Below, one piece after another: positions 1 to 7,454 of a stretch of 18,426 bases of DNA. Location of the stretch: contig CASFSH010000369.1 in the NCBI GenBank assembly GCA_949297205.1, positions 1 through 18,426 of the forward strand, in the 5' to 3' direction. The position numbers were made by a program, and so were the translations under genes. Source of the stretch: an uncultured Bacillota bacterium (GTDB taxonomy: Bacteria; Bacillota; Clostridia; UBA1381). The notes under the pieces are model-generated. The model made no database searches. It saw only the letters and a program-made list of their open reading frames with translations, and had not been told where the DNA came from. Within the stretch, counting starts at the first letter, position 1, and every line of letters begins with the position of its first letter.

Positions 1-597
1 GAATTGCTTTCAAATTATTATCAGGAATCGTTAAACAAACCCGAAAATGAAAATTCAGTAAACAGGCCTTCTGTAAACGAGACAGTTACATCAACCCCTC
101 TTGTGGGAGAATCTGTTGCAACACTTGAACAGGCAAAAACATGGGCGAAGAACAGAGGAGCTGCACAAAGATATATAGATATTGCGGATTTATACTGGAA
201 ATATGGGGAAATAACAGGTCTGCGTGCCGATGTTTTATATGCACAGGCTGCTAAGGAAACAAATTTCGGTAAATATACGGGACAAGTTAAACCCGAACAA
301 AATAACTGGGCCGGAATAAAAAAATACGGTGCAACCGGAGATGAACCGGAGGATCATGAAGATTTTGCAACGCCCGAAGACGGTGTAAGAGGTCATTTTA
401 ATCATATGTGTGCATATGTGGGATTAGATCCGGTGGGAACACCTCACGGAAGATATAATTCCGTAAAAACACTTGCATGGGCAGGCACCGTTAAAACTGT
501 CGAGGAGCTCGGAGGTAAATGGGCGCCGAATCCGGATTACGGAAAAAGCATTGTTAATGATTTTTTGAATCCGATGATAGAAACAAAGGTGAACTGA
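1..597 (+). CDS. Peptidoglycan glucosaminidase (GH73-like), 3' end of a gene cut by the window
   Basis: The domain belongs to the endo-beta-N-acetylglucosaminidase (GH73/LytG-like) group, which cleaves glycan strands of peptidoglycan outside the membrane. From about residue 48 to the end the typical pattern is visible: AQAAKETNFGKYTG, where the Glu of KETNFG is the likely catalytic acid, then NNWAGIKKYG and FATPEDGVRGHFNHM. About 40 polar, Asn/Ser/Thr-rich residues precede the domain and look like a linker. The reading frame is open back to base 1. The first possible start is a TTG at base 4 with no room for a ribosome binding site, so I read this as the C-terminal part of a longer gene, perhaps an amidase plus glucosaminidase autolysin, though that is a guess. 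The stop codon is at 595-597, and 72 nt separate it from the ABC-F gene. The domain class is well supported; the full architecture is unknown. Confidence 0.82.
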   Translation, partial: ELLSNYYQESLNKPENENSVNRPSVNETVTSTPLVGESVATLEQAKTWAKNRGAAQRYIDIADLYWKYGEITGLRADVLYAQAAKETNFGKYTGQVKPEQNNWAGIKKYGATGDEPEDHEDFATPEDGVRGHFNHMCAYVGLDPVGTPHGRYNSVKTLAWAGTVKTVEELGGKWAPNPDYGKSIVNDFLNPMIETKVN

Positions 598-669
598 AAA
601 TCTGTCTGCTCTGCAAAAGATAACAGATTGTATTAATATGACCGGACAGAACGGAGGATTAAGGGAAAA

Positions 670-2577
670 TTGATTTTGTTAAGTGCAAAAGATTTAAAAA
701 AGAGCTTCGGTGATGAAGTACTTTTTGAAAATGTTACATTTAATATTGATTCCGGAGATAAAATAGGATTTATCGGTATAAACGGTGCCGGAAAGTCAAC
801 CCTTTTTAAAATTCTGACTTCGGAACAGTCATATGACAGCGGAGATATATTTAAAAGCAAAGATTTAAAAATAGGATATTTGGATCAATACGCCTGTAAT
901 GATTCGGAAAAAACAGTATACAATGAAATACTCAGTGTTTTTGACGATATTATTAAAACAGAGAAGGAATTGGAAGAAATAAGAGGGGATATAGAAATCG
1001 GGAACGGCGATATAAATCTGCTTGTAAACAGACAGTCCCGTCTTAATGAAAGATATGAGCAAATGGGCGGTTTTTATTATAAAAGCCGTGCAGAGGCGGC
1101 ACTTCTCGGTCTTGGTTTCGGACGTGATGAATTTGATCTTCCTGTTCACGCTTTGTCGGGAGGACAAAAAACGAGAGTATCGTTGGCGAAAATTTTATTA
1201 TCGGAATCAAATTTGCTTCTTCTTGACGAGCCTACAAACCACCTTGATATAAAGGCGGTTGAATGGCTGGAGGATTTTTTGATAAATTATAAGGGAGCCA
1301 TATTGGTTATATCCCATGACAGATTTTTTCTTGATAAGGTAACAAACAGAACATTTGAAATTGATACGGGAAAATTGTATTTTCAAAACGGAAATTACAG
1401 TTTTTATATAAAACAAAGAGAAATAGAAAAACTTACTCAGCAAAGAGAATATGACAATACCATGAAAGAAATAGAGCGTCTTGAGGGTATTGTGGAACAA
1501 CAAAGACGCTGGAACAGAGAAAAAAATATTAAAACTGCGGAAAGCAAGTTAAAAGTAATTGATAAATTAAAAGAAAATCTCGAAAAGCCGGCTGAAACTT
1601 TAAGTAAAACGGTATTTTCCTTTAAAGCGCTTCCCGGAGGCGGGGAGGATGTACTTGTAGCAGAGGGGCTTGAAAAGTCTTTTGACGGAAAAACACTTTT
1701 TACAGATGTTGATATGTTTATAAAAAAAGGTGAAAAAGTGTTTCTGCTCGGTCCGAACGGAAGCGGAAAAACAACGCTTCTGAAAATATTTACAGGCAGT
1801 CTTGAAGCAGACGGCGGCAGTTTTAAAATAGGTGCAAACACTTATATTGGTTATTATGACCAGCTGGGTGAAAATCTTCACATGGATAAAACGGTTATTG
1901 ATGAAATATGGGATGAATATCCCAAAATGACTCAGACACAAATAAGAAATGCGCTTGCTGTTTTTCTTTTCAGAGGCGAAGATGTATTTAAGGAAGTAAA
2001 AAAGCTGTCCGGAGGAGAAAGGGCAAGAGTTGAACTGTGTAAGCTTATTTTGAAGAGTGTTAATTTTCTTATTATGGACGAACCTACAAATCACATGGAT
2101 ATTGAGTCAAAGGAAGCACTGGAAAACGCACTTTCGGAATATGACGGAACAATGCTTATTGTATCTCATGACAGATATTTTATAAATAAGCTTGCCGATA
2201 AAATTTATCATATAGATCAGAATGGTGCAAGATGTTTTAACGGCGGCTATTCATATTACAGCGAGAAGCTGAAAGAAGATGAAAATACAGTTTTTCGGAC
2301 AGAAAAAAAACAGTCGGCGTCGGCTGTTGATTATCAGACAAGAAAAAGGATAGAATCTGAAAAAAGGAAACTCAAAACAAAAATACAAAGATGTGAAAAT
2401 GAAATAGCCCAAACAGAAGAACAGATTGAAAAACTTACAAAAGAACTTGAAAATCCCGATGTTTCTACCGATTATGAAAAAGCAATGGAATTATCGGAAA
2501 AGATAGGAAAATTGACAGAAGAACTTGATGAAAAATATCTTTTATGGGAACAGCTGCAATCGGAACAGGTTGATTGA
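670..2577 (+). CDS. abc-f: ABC-F family ribosome-associated ATPase (YdiF-like)
   Basis: A soluble duplicated ABC ATPase without membrane segments, 635 residues. ABC-F proteins bind the ribosomal E site and act on stalled or drug-bound ribosomes. Domain 1 has Walker A GINGAGKST (36-44), signature LSGGQ (162-166) and Walker B LLLLDE (catalytic Glu187). Domain 2 has GPNGSGKTT (361-369), LSGGE (446-450) and LIMDE (Glu471). The charged helical linker between the domains (about 248-320) is the P-site tRNA interaction motif region. A C-terminal coiled coil runs from about 558 to 635. The stretches GYYDQ and DEIWDEYP and the C-terminal coiled coil resemble Bacillus YdiF more than EttA or the Vga/Lsa resistance proteins. 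The start is TTG. GGAGG at 653-657 lies 12 nt upstream, which is long, and AAGGG at 661-665 is an alternative. A housekeeping role is likelier than antibiotic resistance, but sequence alone cannot settle this. Confidence 0.93.
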   Translation: MILLSAKDLKKSFGDEVLFENVTFNIDSGDKIGFIGINGAGKSTLFKILTSEQSYDSGDIFKSKDLKIGYLDQYACNDSEKTVYNEILSVFDDIIKTEKELEEIRGDIEIGNGDINLLVNRQSRLNERYEQMGGFYYKSRAEAALLGLGFGRDEFDLPVHALSGGQKTRVSLAKILLSESNLLLLDEPTNHLDIKAVEWLEDFLINYKGAILVISHDRFFLDKVTNRTFEIDTGKLYFQNGNYSFYIKQREIEKLTQQREYDNTMKEIERLEGIVEQQRRWNREKNIKTAESKLKVIDKLKENLEKPAETLSKTVFSFKALPGGGEDVLVAEGLEKSFDGKTLFTDVDMFIKKGEKVFLLGPNGSGKTTLLKIFTGSLEADGGSFKIGANTYIGYYDQLGENLHMDKTVIDEIWDEYPKMTQTQIRNALAVFLFRGEDVFKEVKKLSGGERARVELCKLILKSVNFLIMDEPTNHMDIESKEALENALSEYDGTMLIVSHDRYFINKLADKIYHIDQNGARCFNGGYSYYSEKLKEDENTVFRTEKKQSASAVDYQTRKRIESEKRKLKTKIQRCENEIAQTEEQIEKLTKELENPDVSTDYEKAMELSEKIGKLTEELDEKYLLWEQLQSEQVD

Positions 2578-2618
2578 ATATTTTTGTAATATATAAAGTC
2601 GGAAATGGGTGTATGTAT

Positions 2619-3068
2619 ATGAGAGCGGTAGTACAGAGGGTAATAAGTGCATCGGTAACGGTGGATAATGAAACAATTGGAAAAATAGATAAAGGATTTG
2701 TGGTTTTGCTGGGTGTCGGTAAAGGCGATAATGAAAACGATATGAAGTATATTGCCGATAAAATTATGGCATTAAGAGTTTTTGAGGACGAAAATGAAAA
2801 GATGAATCTTTCACTGGGAGATGTTGGCGGTCAGCTTTTGGTAATTTCGCAGTTTACTTTATACGGAGACTGCAGAAAAGGCAGACGGCCGAGCTTTGAC
2901 AGTGCGGCAGATCCGGTAACCGCAAATGATTTATACATGAAAATGTGTGATTATTTTTCCAACAGCGGTATATATACACAGACAGGAAAATTTGCTGCCG
3001 ATATGAAAGTGAATCTCATAAATGACGGACCGGTGACCCTTATGCTTGACAGCAAAAAAACATTTTAA
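2619..3068 (+). CDS. dtd: D-aminoacyl-tRNA deacylase
   Basis: Dtd hydrolyses D-amino acids (and glycine mischarged on tRNA-Ala) from tRNA in the cytoplasm, a proofreading step. From the ATG at 2619 the protein is 149 residues, close to the family's usual size, and begins MRAVVQRV as Dtd proteins do. The two active-site motifs are present: SQFTLYGD with SQFT at 77-80, and GPVT at 137-140, where the Gly-Pro pair excludes L-amino acids. The frame stays open to a TTG at 2574 that overlaps the ABC-F stop. The extra 15 residues are not family-like, so I prefer 2619 even though its upstream GGAAATGGG is a poor ribosome binding site. The gene follows the ABC-F gene by 41 nt and precedes chorismate mutase by about 25 nt, consistent with one operon. 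Confidence 0.95.
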   Translation: MRAVVQRVISASVTVDNETIGKIDKGFVVLLGVGKGDNENDMKYIADKIMALRVFEDENEKMNLSLGDVGGQLLVISQFTLYGDCRKGRRPSFDSAADPVTANDLYMKMCDYFSNSGIYTQTGKFAADMKVNLINDGPVTLMLDSKKTF

Positions 3069-3093
3069 TAAATAAGTAAAGGAAATGATAAAA

Positions 3094-3453
3094 ATGGTAA
3101 GAGCAATACGTGGCGCAATTACGGTGGATAATAATGATAAAGAAGAAATATTCGAAGCAACCGAAATTCTGCTGAAAAAAATGATAGAAGAGAATCAGCT
3201 TATTCATGAAGATCTTGTAAGTATGATTTTTACTTTGACACCGGATTTGAATGCGTGTTTTCCGGCAGCCGCCGCAAGAAAGATGGGTTTTGATGATGTT
3301 CCGCTTATGTGTATGAGTGAAATACCTGTTGAAGGCGCACTTAAAAAATGTGTAAGAATATTGGTAAACACAAATACCGATAAATCTCTTAAAGAAATTA
3401 AACATATATATTTGAGAGAAGCGGTAAGTCTCAGGCGGGATCTGGCAAAATAA
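3094..3453 (+). CDS. aroH: Chorismate mutase, AroH type
   Basis: This is the monofunctional trimeric chorismate mutase of the Bacillus AroH type, converting chorismate to prephenate for phenylalanine and tyrosine synthesis. From the ATG at 3094 it has 119 residues. Active-site elements known from the Bacillus enzyme are recognisable: the N-terminal Arg in RAIRGA, the TPDLNACFPA segment, the Glu in MSEIPVEG, the Arg in KKCVRILV and the Tyr in KHIYLREAV. An upstream in-frame ATG at 3085 is only 2 nt from the AAAGGA box (3078-3083). The ATG at 3094 sits 10 nt away and gives a family-like start, so I chose it. The gene is followed 34 nt later by cmk, a neighbour pair often seen in clostridia. Confidence 0.95.
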   Translation: MVRAIRGAITVDNNDKEEIFEATEILLKKMIEENQLIHEDLVSMIFTLTPDLNACFPAAAARKMGFDDVPLMCMSEIPVEGALKKCVRILVNTNTDKSLKEIKHIYLREAVSLRRDLAK

Positions 3454-3487
3454 CAGAACAGTTTCGGATATTACATTGGAGGACAAA

Positions 3488-4153
3488 ATGAAAAAAATCA
3501 GAGTGGCAATAGATGGACCTGCAGGAGCGGGGAAAAGTTCAATATCAAAATGTGCAGCAAAAAAATTCGGCATGATTTATGTCGATACAGGTGCGATGTA
3601 TCGTGCATGTGCCGTGTATGCTATTGAAAACGGAATTGAGATTACGGATGAGGCGATAACACCGCATCTTGATGAAATTGAGATTGATATGAGTTATTCT
3701 CCCGACGGTCAGCGTATTATGCTGAACGGAAAAGATGTTACAACACGTATCAGAGAGGAAGACGCTACAATCGGATCATCTAAAATTGCGGTAATCCCGT
3801 CGGTACGTCTTAAACTTGTAGAAATGCAGCGAACAATTGCGCAAAATAATGCTGTTATAATGGATGGAAGGGATATAGGTACACATGTGCTTCCCGATGC
3901 GGAACTGAAAATATTTCTTACTGCTTCTGTTGCGGAGCGTGCAAAAAGAAGGTATATAGAAATGCTTGAAAAAGGCATGAAATGCGAAATAAGCAAAGTG
4001 ATAGAAGATATAGAGTTTAGAGATAAAAATGATTCAGAACGCGAATTTGCACCGCTAAAGCAAGCGGAGGATGCAATACTGATTGACACATCGGACATGA
4101 GTTTTGAGGAAGTATGTGAAAAAATCTGCGATCTTATAAAAGAGGTTATCTGA
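3488..4153 (+). CDS. cmk: Cytidylate kinase
   Basis: Cmk transfers phosphate from ATP to CMP and dCMP, feeding nucleotide recycling and CTP/dCTP pools. The 221-residue protein has the expected length and motifs: P-loop GPAGAGKSS (10-18), DTGAMYRA, DGRDIGT in the NMP-binding region, AERAKRRYIEM in the lid region, and a closing RDKNDSERE...PLKQAEDAILIDTS block. The start is fixed by GGAGG at 3478-3482, 5 nt before the ATG at 3488. The TTG at 3476 that would extend the frame overlaps this ribosome binding site and is unlikely. The order aroH, cmk, plsC, ispH-S1 is a familiar clostridial neighbourhood and supports co-transcription. Confidence 0.97.
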   Translation: MKKIRVAIDGPAGAGKSSISKCAAKKFGMIYVDTGAMYRACAVYAIENGIEITDEAITPHLDEIEIDMSYSPDGQRIMLNGKDVTTRIREEDATIGSSKIAVIPSVRLKLVEMQRTIAQNNAVIMDGRDIGTHVLPDAELKIFLTASVAERAKRRYIEMLEKGMKCEISKVIEDIEFRDKNDSEREFAPLKQAEDAILIDTSDMSFEEVCEKICDLIKEVI

Positions 4154-4195
4154 AACAGATTATTGACATTTGTGGTGTGAAGGGAGTAAATAAAA

Positions 4196-4792
4196 GTGAC
4201 TTTATATAAAATTATACAGGCTGTTATTCGTTTCTTTTTGTTTTTTGTTTTCAGAATAAAAGTTTACGGTAAAGAAAATATCCCAATAGACGGCGGGGTA
4301 ATGTTTACAATAAACCACAGAAGTTATTGGGATGTTGTGGTTGTAGGAGCAAATTCACCGAGAAAATTAAATTTTATGGCAAAATCGGAACTTTTTGATA
4401 ATAAACTTTTCGGCAAACTGATAACAGCACTCGGGGCATTTCCTGTACATAGAGGAAAAGGAGATTTGGGAGCTGTCAGAGCTACTCTTTCAATGCTTAG
4501 ATCCGGAAATGCCGTTGCAATGTTTCCGGAAGGAAAGCGCGTGAAAGACGGTGAAAGGATTGTACCGAAACCGGGAGCGGTAATGCTTGCTTTAAGAGCA
4601 CAGATACCAATTGTTCCTGTAAGAATAGAAGGCGGGTATAAGTGGTTTTCAAAGGTAAATGTTTTTTTTGGGAAGCCTGTGGAGTATAGCGAATATTACA
4701 ATGAAAAAGTTATGATTGATACACTGCAGGAATTAAGTAATGAACTTATGAATAAGATCAGAACATTGAATACGGAAAATTATAATGTTTAA
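4196..4792 (+). CDS. plsC: 1-acyl-sn-glycerol-3-phosphate acyltransferase, PlsC type
   Basis: PlsC enzymes add the second acyl chain to lysophosphatidic acid at the inner face of the cytoplasmic membrane, forming phosphatidic acid. The 198-residue protein has a hydrophobic N-terminal segment (about 5-21), the catalytic HX4D motif as HRSYWD (41-46), and FPEGKR (109-114), which binds the glycerol-3-phosphate moiety. PIVPVRIEGGYKW follows later. The start is GTG at 4196, with AGGGAG at 4181-4186 about 9 nt upstream. Family and chemistry are clear. The exact acyl acceptor cannot be read from sequence, because related enzymes use other lysophospholipids. The gene lies 42 nt after cmk and 18 nt before the IspH-S1 fusion. 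Confidence 0.93.
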   Translation: MTLYKIIQAVIRFFLFFVFRIKVYGKENIPIDGGVMFTINHRSYWDVVVVGANSPRKLNFMAKSELFDNKLFGKLITALGAFPVHRGKGDLGAVRATLSMLRSGNAVAMFPEGKRVKDGERIVPKPGAVMLALRAQIPIVPVRIEGGYKWFSKVNVFFGKPVEYSEYYNEKVMIDTLQELSNELMNKIRTLNTENYNV

Positions 4793-4810
4793 TAAGGTCG
4801 GAGGAATATA

Positions 4811-6931
4811 TTGAATAATATTGATAAATACAAAACCAATCAAATAACCGTTGCAAAAACAGCGGGTTTTTGCTATGGTGTAAAAAGAGCGGTGGACGAA
4901 GTTTCGGCTCTTGCAGATAAAGGAGAAAAAATTACAACATTGGGTGCACTGATACACAATAATCATGTTATATCGGAACTTGAAAAAAAAGGTGTAAAAG
5001 TTTGTGAAAATGTTTCTCAGATAGAAAATGACAGACTTGTTGTAATTAGAGCGCACGGTGTGCCGAAAAGCACCGTTGAGGAAATTGAAGAAAGAAATTT
5101 AAGATATTTGGATCTTACTTGTCCGTTTGTGAAAAAAATTCATAATATTGTGGACGAGCATTACTCAAACGGCTATAAAATCATAATAGTCGGGGACAGA
5201 AAACATCCCGAGGTTATAGGAATTAACGGGCAGTGCAATAATGAGGCATTAATAATTAATTCTCCGGACGATAAAATTCCGGATGATTTTGTAAAAAATA
5301 AGGTATGTATTGTAGCACAAACCACAACACATAAAAATATTTTTGGTGAAATAGTACAAAATATAAAAAACACTTGCCAAACACCTATATTTTTTGATAC
5401 AATATGTAGTGCAACCAAACAAAGACAGGATGAAGCAAAAATAATTGCAGAAAATTCTGATATAATGTTTGTTATAGGCGGAGCACACAGTTCAAATTCA
5501 CAGAAATTGTTTGATATTGCAAAATCGGTGTGCCCCGAAAGTTATTTTATTGAAAATTTTGAGGATATTCCTCAGAATATATATTTAAAAAAAAGAAAGA
5601 TAGGTATTACTGCCGGAGCATCAACACCCGGAAGTATTATCGAGGAGGTTTTTACAACGATGGATGAAAAAATCAAAAATGAAGAAAACTTTGCTGAATT
5701 ATTTGAACAATATGAAAGCAAAACCCTGAACAATGGGGACATCATTGAAGGAACAGTTGTTGAAGTTCGCGGCAATGAAGTTATTGTTGATCTTGGAGGA
5801 TTTAAGTATAACGGTCAATTATCCGTTGACAATTTAACTGACGATCCTTACAAGAAAGCATCGGAACTTGTTAAGGAGGGCGACAAGATTACTGTTTATG
5901 TTGTTGGTGTCAATGATGCTGAAGGCAAAGTTGTTCTTTCAAGAAAAAAGCTTGTTGCTATTGAAAGCTGGAACAAGATTAAAGCGGCTTATGAAAACGG
6001 TGATGTTTTAACTGCAAAGATAATCAAGGTAGTTAAAGGAGGCGTTGTTGCATTAGCTGAATCTTATCAGATTTTCATTCCTGCAAAGCAGATTTCTTTA
6101 AAATACATTCAGGACTTGGAAAGCCTCTTGAATACGGAAATCAAAATTAAGCTGATTGATATTGACGAGAGAAGAAAGCGTGTTGTGGGTTCTGCAAGAG
6201 TCATTCTCGCTGCGGAAAAGAAAGAAAAAGAAGATAAATTCTGGGCTGAATGTGAAGTTGGTAAAGAATATACTGGAACGGTAAAATCATTAACATCATT
6301 CGGTGCATTTGTTGATATCGGCGGTGTTGACGGTTTGGTTCATATTTCGGAATTAAGCTGGAATAAAATTTCACATCCTTCTGAAATAGTAAAAGAAGGA
6401 GATGTTTTACAAGTTTATGTAAAGGATATAAATCCTGAAACCAAAAAGATTTCTTTGGGATATAAGAAAGCAGAAGACAATCCATGGGTTATTGCACAAA
6501 CCAAGTTTAACGTAGGTGACGTAGTAAAGGCTAAAATCGTAAGAATATTGCCTTTTGGTGCATTTGCTCAATTAATGCCTAATGTTGACGGATTAATTCA
6601 TATTTCTCAGATTGCAGACAGAAGAATTGAGAAACCGGAAGATGTATTGACAATCGGAGAAGAAGTTGATGTTAAGATTACCGATATTGATTGGGATGCA
6701 AAGAAGATAAGTCTGAGTATCAGAGCTTTGATTGCTCCACCGGCAGCTGAGGAAAAAGCTGAAGAAACTCCTGTAGAAGAAGTTCCTGCAGATGAGGTTG
6801 TTCCTGTTGATATTGAAAAATTTATAGCTGAAGAAGCTGAAAAAGAAGAAGAACAAAAAGCTGAAGAAGTACAGGAAAGCGCAGAAGCTGAAAGTACTGA
6901 AAATGACGCTGAAACACAAAGTGAAGAATAA
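4811..6931 (+). CDS. ispH: IspH (HMBPP reductase) fused to ribosomal protein S1
   Basis: A two-part protein of 706 residues. Residues 12 to about 283 are IspH, the iron-sulfur enzyme that reduces HMBPP to IPP and DMAPP in the last step of the MEP isoprenoid pathway. The three cluster cysteines are Cys21 (FCYGVKRA), Cys104 (LTCPFV) and Cys199 (TICSATKQRQ), with substrate-site histidines His49, His82 and His132. From about 309 there are four S1 RNA-binding repeats, beginning near 309, 395, 483 and 570, with typical FGAFVDIGG/DGLVHISE cores in the third and fourth. A Glu/Ala-rich acidic tail spans about 640-706. The start is TTG with GGAGG at 4800-4804, 6 nt upstream. This fusion is known in Clostridia. 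Codon usage changes sharply at the domain junction, and an in-frame ATG with a ribosome binding site lies exactly there; both are reported as findings. Confidence 0.96.
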   Translation: MNNIDKYKTNQITVAKTAGFCYGVKRAVDEVSALADKGEKITTLGALIHNNHVISELEKKGVKVCENVSQIENDRLVVIRAHGVPKSTVEEIEERNLRYLDLTCPFVKKIHNIVDEHYSNGYKIIIVGDRKHPEVIGINGQCNNEALIINSPDDKIPDDFVKNKVCIVAQTTTHKNIFGEIVQNIKNTCQTPIFFDTICSATKQRQDEAKIIAENSDIMFVIGGAHSSNSQKLFDIAKSVCPESYFIENFEDIPQNIYLKKRKIGITAGASTPGSIIEEVFTTMDEKIKNEENFAELFEQYESKTLNNGDIIEGTVVEVRGNEVIVDLGGFKYNGQLSVDNLTDDPYKKASELVKEGDKITVYVVGVNDAEGKVVLSRKKLVAIESWNKIKAAYENGDVLTAKIIKVVKGGVVALAESYQIFIPAKQISLKYIQDLESLLNTEIKIKLIDIDERRKRVVGSARVILAAEKKEKEDKFWAECEVGKEYTGTVKSLTSFGAFVDIGGVDGLVHISELSWNKISHPSEIVKEGDVLQVYVKDINPETKKISLGYKKAEDNPWVIAQTKFNVGDVVKAKIVRILPFGAFAQLMPNVDGLIHISQIADRRIEKPEDVLTIGEEVDVKITDIDWDAKKISLSIRALIAPPAAEEKAEETPVEEVPADEVVPVDIEKFIAEEAEKEEEQKAEEVQESAEAESTENDAETQSEE
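5643..5662 (+). promoter_or_regulatory. Possible internal ribosome binding site and start for a free S1 protein
   Basis: AGGAGG (5643-5648) lies 11 nt upstream of an in-frame ATG (5660-5662, codon 284 of the fusion). Translation from there would give a 423-residue protein beginning MDEKIKNEENFAELFEQ, which resembles the N-terminus of stand-alone S1 proteins. The GAG GAG GTT codons also encode the Glu-Glu-Val expected at the end of IspH, so the ribosome-binding-like sequence could be a coding coincidence. Confidence 0.35.
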
Positions 6932-6940
6932 TTTATAATT

Positions 6941-6984
6941 AAAAGGCTGATGCAAACTTAATGAGTTTGTATCAGCCTTTTAAA
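6941..6984 (+). terminator. Rho-independent terminator after IspH-S1, probably bidirectional
   Basis: The arms 6941-6958 and 6964-6981 form an 18-bp stem with a single G-U pair around a 5-nt TAATG loop. The outer end is AAAA/TTTT, so the transcript ends in a U-tract on either strand. It begins 10 nt after the IspH-S1 stop codon. Because the outer pairs are symmetrical, it could also stop transcripts arriving from convergent spoIIID. Confidence 0.9.
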
Positions 6985-7003
6985 GTTTTAGAAAACCGTG
7001 TGA

Positions 7004-7070
7004 AACGAAACAAAAGGGTGAAGCTGCATTACAGCGGAAGTGAATGACACACCGAGTAATGAGTTTCGTT
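7004..7070. repeat. Short nested inverted-repeat element, possible structured RNA or REP-like sequence
   Basis: Three nested complementary pairs are visible: AACGAAAC (7004-7011) with GTTTCGTT (7063-7070), GGTG (7017-7020) with CACC (7050-7053), and GCTG (7023-7026) with CAGC (7032-7035). No open reading frame of note runs through it, and it is less AT-rich than the flanks. I do not recognise an RNA family. It may be a dispersed palindromic repeat, a small RNA, or chance. Confidence 0.35.
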
Positions 7071-7109
7071 CCTAACAGAAATTCTATAATAATATTTTCA
7101 TTGTATGAA

Positions 7110-7141
7110 AAATTATATTAAGGTTTTGTTTAATATAATTT
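7110..7141 (-). terminator. AT-only hairpin just past the spoIIID stop, weak terminator candidate
   Basis: Arms 7110-7121 and 7130-7141 pair perfectly over 12 bp around an 8-nt loop, starting about 8 nt beyond the spoIIID stop codon on the - strand. The stem is entirely A-T and the following U-run is short, so it would be weak. The stronger hairpin at 6941-6981 could back it up. Confidence 0.35.
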
Positions 7142-7149
7142 ATTGTATA

Positions 7150-7416
7150 TTAAATATGTACTTTTTTGTTTAGTTTAAGATATTTTTGCTTTGTTGCCAT
7201 ACCCCCTCTAATATGTCTTTGTGCTTTGTTTTCTTCAAGAATTTTTGAAACATCGTTTGCTAAAGGGGGATTTATCTCTGTCAGCCTTTGAGTAATATCT
7301 TTATGTACCGTGGATTTAGAGATATTAAATTTTTTGGCTGCATTGCGTACTGTAGATTTGCTGTCTATAATGTATTGTGCAAGTTCAAGAACACGTTCTT
7401 CAATATAATCCTTCAC
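7150..7416 (-). CDS. spoIIID: Sporulation transcriptional regulator SpoIIID
   Basis: SpoIIID is a small DNA-binding protein of the mother cell that adjusts the sigma-E regulon and prepares for sigma-K during endospore formation. The 88-residue protein matches the family closely in length and sequence: KDYIEERVLELAQYI at the start, a helix-turn-helix around residues 21-45 containing SKSTVHKD, then EINPPLANDV and RHIRGGMATK in the basic C-terminal part. The start is GTG at 7416, in register with the family N-terminus. GAGGTGAA (7429-7422 on the - strand) is the ribosome binding site. The overlapping ATG at 7418 is in another frame and stops at once. The usual spoIID/spoIIQ/mreB-type neighbours are absent. 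The gene is convergent with IspH-S1 and lies downstream of a surface-protein cassette. It shows that the organism encodes endospore regulation. Confidence 0.97.
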   Translation of the reverse strand: MKDYIEERVLELAQYIIDSKSTVRNAAKKFNISKSTVHKDITQRLTEINPPLANDVSKILEENKAQRHIRGGMATKQKYLKLNKKVHI

Positions 7417-7454
7417 ATAAGTTCACCTCAAATTTGTTTTTATACAATATATGA

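Noticed and set aside
599..629. AATCTGT/ACAGATT hairpin after the glucosaminidase gene as a terminator
   Set aside because: The stem is only 7 bp, AT-rich, with a 17-nt loop and no U-tract after it.
670..2577. ABC-F gene as an antibiotic-resistance determinant
   Set aside because: The sequence resembles housekeeping YdiF-type members, sits in a core-gene operon and shows no sign of transfer.
2574..2618. TTG start for dtd overlapping the ABC-F stop codon
   Set aside because: It adds 15 residues not found in Dtd proteins; the ATG at 2619 gives the standard MRAVVQRV start and the expected 149-residue length.
3476..3487. TTG start for cmk at 3476
   Set aside because: It overlaps the GGAGG ribosome binding site (3478-3482), which clearly serves the ATG at 3488.
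3040..3573. 177-residue open frame on the - strand across aroH and cmk
   Set aside because: It is antisense to two well-identified genes, rich in Phe/Tyr/His as shadow frames here are, and has no ribosome binding site or family features.
4163..4168. TTGACA as a -35 box for a separate plsC promoter
   Set aside because: The hexamer at 17-nt spacing (GTAAAT) is a poor -10, and the gap also holds the ribosome binding site; operon readthrough explains expression better.
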